From: Polyporus tsugae
Lineage: Eukaryota; Basidiomycota; Agaricomycetes; Polyporales; Polyporaceae
Assembly: GCA_024305745.1 (NCBI GenBank)
Contig: JAHRBS010000006.1
Span: 1,614,501-1,678,500, forward strand
Reading direction: 5' to 3'
DNA: 64,000 bases
Shown: positions 55,871 to 64,000 of the stretch, piece after piece
How the letters are laid out: every line of letters begins with the position of its first letter
Position numbering within the stretch: the first letter of the stretch is position 1
Notes under the pieces: generated by a model
Told to the model about the DNA's origin: nothing
Seen by the model: the letters and a program-made list of their open reading frames with translations, nothing else
Database searches by the model: none
Program-made: the position numbers and the translations under genes

Positions 55871-57535
55871 ATGACTGAACCCATGTTCACACCTACAATC
55901 ACTACCTTCACTCTAGACCCCGCAGAGTTGAAGGATCACGAGTACGCCAATCCGCGCAAACTGATTTTGACCAAGGAGAACCTCGAGGCGTTCCAGGCGT
56001 CCAAGACGCACGAGACCATCGTCTCGTACATCACCACCCTCAACGAATGCGTCGTCGGCGTAAAGTTGACGGACGATATCCCACTTTCGCCTGTGCGTAA
56101 GTCGGCCCGTTGACCTCCACCATCCTGCCTTCTAACTTACTAACCCGGCCTCCATAACATCAATATCGTATCTGGACGGTGGTATCGGATCAGAGCGTAC
56201 AAGCCGTATTGAACGTGCTTGAGCGGGTGTCGGAGACAGCCAGGAGCATACCGCCCGTGGATAACAAGGCCTCGCGTTTTGGAAATCCTGCCTTCCGAAC
56301 GTTCTACGACAAGGTTCAAGAGGTACGCTTGTTCCCTGTACACCCTCTTCGGCATCTATCTCCAGTGTTGAGCTGAACGCATGCTTGCGTCATTAGCTTG
56401 CTCCGGAGATGCACAAAACCATCCCCGGCCTTCCGGAAGCTGCAATCCCCGAACTCAGTGTGTATTTCGCGGAGTCATGGGGTAACCGCACGCGTATCGA
56501 CTACGGAAGCGGCATGGAGCTCAACTTTCTCTGTTGGATGTGAGTCGCCTATCATTCCTTGCATTCCTGAACCTCCATGTTGAGGAAACATGCCCACTTC
56601 AGGCTCGCACTAGAGAAGCTTGGGGCCTTCCAGACCAGCGACCACACCGCTTTGGTAATCAAGGTCTTTTGGAGGTCAGCCGTCGTCTCTTCCTCCCTCC
56701 CGACTCCTGCATAACGAAGTTGACGTCATGCGATAGGTATATTCAAGTCATGCGTGGGCTTCAGTCGACATATTGGCTGGAGCCTGCCGGCTCGCACGGC
56801 GTGTGGGGCTTAGACGACTACCATTTCCTGCCATTCCTTTGGGGCGCCGCTCAGCTACGAGGTTCGTGAGCCACCTTGTCTTCCCAAAGCATCGATCCGA
56901 TGCCGACGCCGTGTTCCAGGGCACAAGTACATCCGACCGAAGTCCATACACGATGCCGAGACGACGGAAGAGTTTTCGAAGTACTACATGTACCTCGCCT
57001 GCATCCAATTCATCAACTCGGTCAAGACCGCCTCGCTTCGATGGCATTCGCCCATGCTCGACGACATCTCTGTGGTGCGTCCTTGTTTGTCTTGAGGTCC
57101 TCCCTTGCCTCCCCTGACCAGTCACCTCCCTTCGTCACTCCCCCTCTCGCTCTACCCTCCCTGTCGCCGACTTCCTCTCCGAAACAAAAGGTCAAGACCT
57201 GGGACAAGGTCAACTCGGGCCTCATCAAGATGTACCTCGCCGAGGTCCTCGGCAAGCTCCCCGTCATGCAGCACTTCCTCTTTGGCTCCCTCCTCCCGTG
57301 GGAGGGCCCCCTGCCCGCGCCACCGTCCGACGTGCTGGACCCGAACGACCCGCACTACGGCCACGCGCACGCGCACGCGGGGGTGGTGGACCTCGGCGGG
57401 GTGGGCCAGCAGCAGACCGGGTGGGGAGACTGCTGTGGGATCCCTGTGCCGTCGGCGTTTGCCGCTGCGGAGGCAGCGAAGAGGCCCGGGGCGAAGCTGG
57501 CGGGCCCGGGGATAAGGCCTGTTCCGTTCGACTAG
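55871..57535 (+). CDS. PP2A phosphatase activator PTPA (Rrd-type peptidyl-prolyl isomerase)
   Basis: Seven exons, 55871-56092, 56194-56322, 56397-56539, 56603-56674, 56737-56861, 56920-57074 and 57191-57535, give 396 residues in frame. The PTPA signature blocks are all present: '[14 protein letters not shown]', '[19 protein letters not shown]', '[11 protein letters not shown]', '[19 protein letters not shown]', '[10 protein letters not shown]', '[10 protein letters not shown]', '[14 protein letters not shown]', and '[17 protein letters not shown]' with 'FGSLLPW'. PTPA folds the catalytic subunit of PP2A into its Ser/Thr-specific form in an ATP-dependent way. Yeasts have two versions (Rrd1, Rrd2); I cannot tell which this is. 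The C-terminal 60 residues are a Gly/Ala/Pro-rich, His-containing extension. All introns are GT-AG and the gene looks intact. Confidence 0.95.
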
Positions 57536-58121
57536 AGCCCCGACCTCTACGGACCAGATGGCACTGGTTGTCGGGTTTCCGTGATGCGAAGTCTCGAGCC
57601 TCGGGGCTGGAGGTTGTGCTATGCGACGAATGGTTCCACGTTATTAGAGAAGGGAAGATTCAGGAAGACCATGTATTATTTGTAAGACTAGTAACGCTGA
57701 ATCGACAGGTGGACGTTCCTCGCCGCCTGTATTCTGACCTTGTGCTTTGACTCAGAGTTCACCTCCGTGTGGCACCCAACACACCCATAAGGGCGCCAGA
57801 CACAAGTGTGGTGACTGGCGCCGGGTGACGGTAAAGCAACTTGGACTTAGCCTTCTTGAACGAGTCGTCACCATTCGCGCCCTAGCAGAGACTAATACTC
57901 ATATTGCTTCATCTCATATACTAACCATACGGAAGTCCTGGTGCGAGTTCGTGGCCTAGTGCCGAAATCTATCCCACCTCCCCCCCCTGCATGGGTACGG
58001 ACAGAAACCGCTAAAAAACTTGACTCACGCTCAAACGATCAGCCCCCCTCTCCGAGGATCCGGGGCCTCCTGACTCGCCTCCCCTTTTCCTTACGCCTCG
58101 TTCACCGCCCACGAGAGAAAA
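57536..58121. other. Intergenic region
   Basis: About 590 bases holding the PTPA 3' UTR and the promoter region of the F-box gene. No features recognised. Confidence 0.4.
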
Positions 58122-60072
58122 ATGTTGCAAATTGTTCTTGAGCTTATCAAGGTAAGTGGTCATACCACTTCAAACGTTCAAGCCATGCACTGCCTCCTGA
58201 CAACTTCATGTTTGTTGGACTCTGGATCGTATTGATTATAACGATATCGTCATGGGTACGCAGTTGCATTTCATTTGTCTTTTTACATGAGTCCATCCTC
58301 ACAGACCTCTCCAGAATAAGATTTTCGAAACACAATCCTCCCTTTCACCCGTGTCTACACTCGCGATACCCATTCCTAACGTCCGTCCTTCAGAGATATC
58401 CCGACAGATCGCAGAACTAGATGCGGACATGAGGAACAGAATCGTCAAGGCAATCTCGCACGAGCGACCTGAGTTCAAGCACCTCTGGAACCGGTCGCTA
58501 CCCATTAACCAGCTTCCCGCCGAACTCCTCGCTCAGATCTTTATCATGGTCGTCCACTTCGAAACCTACTTTACGACGTCGGGGAATCGACGTCCTAGGG
58601 CGATTGGCTGGAGATCCATGGCAGTATGTCGTCACTGGCGCGATTTTTTCATCGCAACCCCGACGTTGTGGTGCTCAGTCAACCCGGCAAGCAACACCAA
58701 TTGGACCGAGCTTTGCCTCGCTCGGTCCGATACGGCCCCTATCAATTTCTCAGTACGAGTGCCATATCCGTGCAGCCCAGATCACCTCAGGCTTATGCAT
58801 CCTCCCGTCCATCGTATCAAGAGGCTCTACTTCGAAATCCACACCGGGGTTCGTGATCCGGACCCGGACACGCTCGCGACACTCCCGCTTCTCTTCGGCA
58901 AGGGAATGCCCGTCCTAGAGCAGCTCGACTTCTCCATCACCGCTTGTAGGCGTGATTTTTCCCATTTCCACATGCCTATCGACGTCGAACTGACGTCGCA
59001 ACGGTTCTCTCACCTGCAAAGTCTCGCCCTGACTGGAGTGGTCGCACCACGACGTGCTTCGTTCTACACGCAACTGCGAACGCTCTCACTTAATACCTGC
59101 TCCCACAATATGTCATTCTGCCGCTTCCTCGACGTGCTCGCGTCGTGCGCTCGACTCAAACACTTGCACCTGGAGAACACTCTCGATCGCCTCTCCGGCG
59201 ACTGGATGCATCGTTACCCGGCCAGTCCATGTCGACCGCTGATATCCTTTCCGCGCCTTGACACATTCGAGTTGAGCAGACACGGCGCCGTCTGCACCTC
59301 CCGATTCCTAGCTCATTTCCACATCCAGTCCTCCGTGCGTCTTTGTATATCAGCCGATGCCGACGCCGGCTCCGATGGCTCCGATGGCCCGCTCTCCATG
59401 GCTGCCATGCTGCCCCCAAGCTACGCTGTCACTCTCGAACCTTTGTCTACGGCCCACGACGTCCTCAGCATGCACATGCCAGCTGATGGCTACCGCTGGA
59501 TCCGGATCCATGCGGGCTCCGCCGGGCCGCCCGCTGAGATGGTCCCCGCCGTCTCTTTGAGCATGCAGCCGGTTTCCTGGGACGCGCGCGGTCCCCTGGT
59601 GCGGTCACGGCGGGGCACGGTGAGCGACCTCGTCGAACTGCTGGGACACCCTCCCGTAACGTCCCTCTCTGTCGACCGACTCTTCTTTGACACTGTAGAG
59701 GCATGGAGGGACGTCTTCCGGGCCTTCCCCCTCCTGGAGCGGCTGTCCGTCCGCGGGAGCAGGGGCCCAGCGATTGCCAACGTCTTTCTTGGGCTCCATG
59801 CGGCTTCCACGGCCGACTCGGACCCGGACTCTTCAGTGGCGGTCGCGTGCCCAAGCCTCGCGAACGTCAGCCTGGTGGGCATAGCGGACAGCGAGGTGTA
59901 CGAGGCAATACGCGCTTGCGTCCGATACCGCGCGGACAGAGGAGCCTTTCTGATGCAGCTGGACGTGAAGCTCTGGAGCCATCCGGATATACCGGTGCCC
60001 TCAGCAGTGCGTCGCGCGTATCTCAACGAGATCGCAATGTACATGAGGTTACTTGAGCACGAGGCCTGGTAA
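58122..60072 (+). CDS. F-box domain protein with LRR-like C terminus
   Basis: The secure part is a single exon from an in-frame ATG at 58429 to the TAA at 60070 (547 residues). The frame is open upstream to about 58300, so an earlier start is likely: an ATG at 58122 followed by 10 codons and a perfect donor (58152) can join in phase 0 to an acceptor at 58314, giving about 595 residues; the intron would be long (163 bases) for this genome. The F-box is 'LPINQLPAELLAQIFIMV', then 'VCRHWRDFFIATPTLW'. Leucine-rich segments follow ('FSHLQSLALTGVV', 'LKHLHLENTLDRL', 'LLERLSVRGSRG'). It is a probable SCF substrate adaptor of unknown target and a paralogue of the F-box gene at the left edge. Confidence 0.85.
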
Positions 60073-60680
60073 TGTACGAAAAAGCTGACTCTTTACCTTG
60101 TGTACAAGCTTAAGGACCGTCGAAAATGAAGCGCCCGAATTGTTGTCTGCTTTGTTTCGTTGTTCACTCGCTTGACCCCAGATCACTGTTTCCAACGCTC
60201 TCAAGGTCACGTCTTCTGTCTTTTCCCCCTCTAGTTGGACGCCTAGAGGCTACAGGCGTAGGCTGCGTCAAAGTCGAGTGCACACCATCGCAGACAAGGA
60301 GGTTTTGTTTTACAATCGTCAATTCATTGCAACCCATCATCTAAAAAACGTGCAGGAGCGATACAGGGCTGGTGCGGGGCGTATGCAGTAATGTTACAAT
60401 GAGCAGCGGTGAAGAATCCGTGAGTCGTAAATGGGGGCATCTCAGTAATCGAAGGTCGAAGGGTAGTAGTACGTAGTGCTGTCTGTTACAGTTATACTTT
60501 CACTATCTGCTATCACAGGTATGTGGGGGATGTGGACGTGGGGGAGTCTGGTATGCTGATGCTAGTCTGGCGGTATCCAATGCTACAATATCCAAGGAGA
60601 GAAGGAAACAGGAAAGAAAAGAAAAAGAAAACCCGAAACCAGGAGTCAGAGAACCACAGATGACGGAACAGAAAGCGAGA
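60073..60680. other. Intergenic region between convergent genes
   Basis: About 600 bases containing both 3' UTRs of the F-box and ABC genes. A purine-rich run with repeated 'gaaa' lies at 60598-60640. No further features. Confidence 0.4.
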
Positions 60681-63600
60681 TCAATCGCTCATCCACTCGC
60701 CGCCATTCGCAAGCTGAGCAAAGACACCCCGACGGTCCATGAGCTCCTCATACGAGCCCTGCTCCGCGACGACGCCATTGTGTACGACCAATATCCGGTC
60801 GCACATGCGCATCATCGCGAGCTTGTGCGTCACGACCAGCGTGGTGCGGCCCACTTTCGCGTGCCTCAACGTCTCCATCACCGCCGCCTGGTTCGCCGTG
60901 TCGAGCGCGGACGTGCACTCGTCGAGGATGAGAATGCGTGCGGGGCGCGCCAGCGCGCGTGCGATCTGCAGCCGCTGCGCCTGCCCGCCCGAGATGAGCG
61001 CCGCGTTCTCGCCGACGGCCGTGTCGTAGCCCTTGGGGAGCGACTCAACAAAGTCGTGCACATTCGCTGCCTTGGCCGCGCGCCGAATGTCGTCCATCGT
61101 AAGCGACTTGTTGCCATACGAGATGTTCTCCGCGATCGAAGCGTCGAACAAGTTCGGCTGCTGGCTGACAACCGAGACGTGGTCGCGCAAGTGGTGGACG
61201 TCCGTGGAGCGGAGGATGTGAGGGCCAATGGCGACGCAGCCAGTGTCAGGCTCATACAGGCGTTGGAGGAGCGCGGCCATCGTCGACTTTCCAGAGCCAG
61301 ATGAGCCGACGATCGCAACGCACTCGTTCTCCTTGATCTCGACGAACAGGTTCCTGAGCACGGGGACTTCAGGGCGTTCAGGATACGAGAAGGAGACGTT
61401 GGTGAAAGAGACGGGGCCGGAAAGATCAGGGGTGAGGATGCCCTGGGACTCGTCGGTAGTGGTGGAGAGCTTGAGAAGACGGTTGAAGTCGCGCGTAGCG
61501 CGAGTAGACTTCGCGATGCGGTGGGCTGTTATTGTCGCTCAAATTAGCAAAGTTGTTCACAATATTGAACAATAAAGGAGACGCACTGAAAGCCATGAGC
61601 TGGGAACCGATAGACACCGAGAAGACGACCAGTTGCAGGGTCTGGATCATCTGCAAGTACGAGTACGTGCCGTTCGCAATAAGGACCGCGCCGACATAGA
61701 ACAAGAGCGCCTCGGCGAGGTAGATGAGCGCGCTCGCAACACCATACGAGCAGCCCTCGATGAACGCGCCGCGCACACCGATGGTGAGCGCAGAGTCGAC
61801 CGCAGAGTCGAACTTTTCGCGGAATGCGCTCTCGAAGCCCATGGCGCGGATCGCACGGACGTTCGAAATAGCCTGTCAACGGTTGGTTAGGTCAACTGCA
61901 CACAACAGAAAGACAATAGCATTAACTTACGTCGTAGTACTGCTTCGCGACCTCCTCGCGAGCCCGCTTATTGCGCACCTCACACTTCGATACGAACCGC
62001 GCCTGGAGTGCCATCACGCCCGCAAACACGGGCGCGATCGCGAATCCGACAAGCGTGAGCTGCCAACCCCTTGCGAGAGCCCAGATGAGCCCGACGCCGA
62101 GCATGGCAGCCACGACAAGAGATTGCGAGAGGACACTTGCGATGAGGGAGCGTGCATCCTCGCCGTCTTTGATGAGCACTTGCATAATGCGCGGGGCGGC
62201 GTTTCCAGGCTTGTCGAACCACTTCTTGTCCTGCGCAAGCACGCGGCCGTAGCACACCTCGCGGACGCGCGTGACCCACTTGATAGCGAGGCCCTCCATG
62301 ACAACGATCTTCAGGCCGATGAGGATGCCATCCGCGGCGGCGATCGCGAGTACAATGCCCCCGTAGGTGTTGATGATGGAGACGTTGTGCGCGCCATTGG
62401 AGACTTCGAAGAAAAGGCGCGAAAGGAGGAAGGAGAACAGAGGAGTAACAGCTCCGCTTGCGATGCAGATGACCATTCCAAGAAGGACGAGCGGCTTATT
62501 GGGGATGGTGGGGTAGATGTCGCGCATGAGGCGGAAGAAGGAAATCTCAGCCTCCTGAGGTGCAGCTGGCTCCTCAGCAGCGGACTCTTCAGCCTTCTCG
62601 ATGATGACGCTGTCGAGGCGGACATCGCGGGCGTGCCGGCGGCGGTGGCCGTGGTGATGGCGCTTCTCGCCCGCCATTGAACCACTGCGCTGCATGGCAA
62701 ACTTCTCCATGTCGAAGTCCTCGTCGTCTTCAACCATCGAGGTGGCATACGACTTGGGAGAGGGGTAGCTGCACAACGTCGGGGAGGTGGGCGTGAACTG
62801 CAGGCTGAGTCGGTTGCTGCTCGCGGCAGTCGTGAGTGGCGCGGGGACGGCGACGTCAGGGATCTCGATGTGGAGGGTGCGCCGACGGAACTTCATCTCA
62901 GTAGCGACGTCCTCAGACGCGCCAGTGAACGCCTCTGGAGCAATGAACCGGCTTGCACGAGGACCAGGGGCTTGTGGGTTGCGCGTAAGCTCTGCCACTG
63001 CGTCGAACATCCAGTTGCCCATGGTGAGCGGGCGGAACGTCGAGGGAGCGATGCTGTGGTGCCTGAGCGCACGAGTGCTCATCTCGACCGCCTCGAGCTG
63101 CTCGCGCATCTCCTCGTCCTGCTTCTCCAGGATCGCCTCGATGGGGGGCTCCTCGACGTCAAGCATCTGGACATCCTTCTCCTGGAAGCCGCCCTCAGCT
63201 TCCTGTGTACATGCCATGTGGCAAAACTCGCTGTCGAACGACTCGAGCTCATGCCTGAAGCCCTGCTCGATGAGCTGGCCATCCTTGAGGACATGGACGA
63301 AGTCATCGTGGCTGATTTGGGAGAGGTCGTGGGTGATAACGATAGTGGTCATGTTCCGGCGCCAGCGCTTGATGGCCTCGAAGACCAGAATGCGAGAGGT
63401 CGCGTCCAGCGCGGACGTCGCCTCATCTGCAGCATTACATTCTGTTAAATTGTGTCACATGCATATCACCAGAAGGATACTCACCCAGTATAAGGACAGC
63501 GGGGTTGCGCAGCAACGCGCGAGCGATAGCCAATCGCTGCTTCTGACCGCCAGAGAGGTTCGCTCCATTCGTGCCGAGTTGGGTGTCGTAGCCGTCAGGA

Positions 63601-64000
63601 AGATCGCGCACGAACTCGTGCATCAGCGCCGCGCGGCAGACCTGGACAACCTCTTCGCGAGTGACGTCCTGAGGCTTGCGCATACTACCGGGACCCGCGA
63701 GGCCCATCGCGACGTTGTCGTGGACGCTCATGTCGAATAGGATGCAGTTCTGCGAAACGGCTGCAACGTGCTCGCGTGTGAAGTCCTCGTCCAGGAAGCC
63801 AAGCTCCTGGTCGTCCAGGAAGATCGAGCCGGCGCTCGGCGTGTACATGCGCAAAAGCAGCTGGGCGAGGGTCGACTTGCCAGATCCGGAGCCCCCGACA
63901 ATAAATGACGTCTCCTGAGGAGGCAGGAAAATAGAGATGTCCTGAAGGACGGGCATCGTCGGACGCGAGGGGTAGGCGAAAGACACATCAGTGAACTCGA
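60681..64000 (-). CDS. Ste6-type ABC exporter (mating factor/multidrug), 5' part beyond window
   Basis: Visible exons are 64000-63485, 63426-61931, 61872-61587 and 61525-60681, about 1,047 residues, running off the right edge. Seen in order: the first nucleotide-binding domain (Walker A 'GGSGSGKST' near 63890, signature 'LSGGQKQR' near 63555, Walker B 'LILDEATSALD' split by intron 63484-63427, H-loop 'ITHDLSQI'), a linker, the second membrane domain (62530-61590), and the second nucleotide-binding domain (Walker A 'GSSGSGKST' near 61290, signature 'ISGGQAQR', Walker B 'LILDECTSALD', H-loop 'THKLAM'). The linker and the phrase 'HVAAVSQNCILFDMSVHDNVAMGL' pattern resemble basidiomycete Ste6, which exports farnesylated pheromone. 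A general multidrug role cannot be excluded. The N-terminal membrane domain is not visible. Confidence 0.85.

Noticed and set aside
61724..62680. 318-codon plus-strand frame, and others at 60660-61304 and 62787-63740
   Set aside because: They are antisense shadows of the ABC transporter, whose Walker and signature motifs fix the minus strand as coding.

Overview
This window is nuclear DNA from an agaricomycete fungus (mushroom or polypore type). The evidence is dense, GC-rich genes cut by many short introns (mostly 45-100 bases), conserved eukaryotic single-copy genes (RBX1, tubulin cofactor C, SURF6/Rrp14, PTPA, a Zrg17-type zinc transporter, a Ste6-type ABC exporter), and families expanded in mushrooms (HET-domain, F-box, DUF6593, DUF6698, OTT_1508-like deaminase). 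No plasmid, phage, CRISPR or rRNA features were seen, and no tRNA was found by eye.

Layout. 1-7.1 kb: an F-box gene running off the left edge, a secreted acid phosphatase, and two decayed DUF6593 copies. 7.5-13.6 kb: rearranged, inverted partial copies of a giant gene that lies at 27.8-40.4 kb. One copy still reads as an open chimeric gene of about 1,100 residues; the rest is a pseudogene tail. 14.4-16.4 kb: a HET-domain gene. 18.0-20.4 kb: RBX1 and tubulin cofactor C, divergently arranged. 21.6-26.4 kb: two related cysteine-rich genes with the same exon plan, flanking a mitochondrial-type gene. 27.8-40.4 kb: a 17-exon gene for a PH-domain, mostly disordered protein of about 3,860 residues. 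40.7-43.2 kb: a Zrg17-like zinc transporter. 43.5-52.4 kb: an accessory stretch with a damaged deaminase-like gene, a 112-bp tandem repeat, a DUF6698 gene, a Cys-rich gene interrupted by a stop codon, and an unidentified spliced gene. 53.4-57.5 kb: a housekeeping block (PAP2/dolichyldiphosphatase, SURF6, PTPA). 58.1-64 kb: a second F-box gene and the 3' part of a Ste6-type ABC transporter running off the right edge.

The housekeeping genes are intact and work in ubiquitin ligation, tubulin folding, ribosome assembly, PP2A activation, dolichol recycling and zinc transport; they form no single pathway. The accessory stretches hold self/non-self and lineage-specific families in various states of decay. 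The most unusual items are the giant PH-domain gene with its inverted chimeric duplicate, and the Cys-rich gene pair. All exon structures were worked out by hand from splice consensus and reading-frame continuity; no database search was run, so family names rest on remembered motifs.
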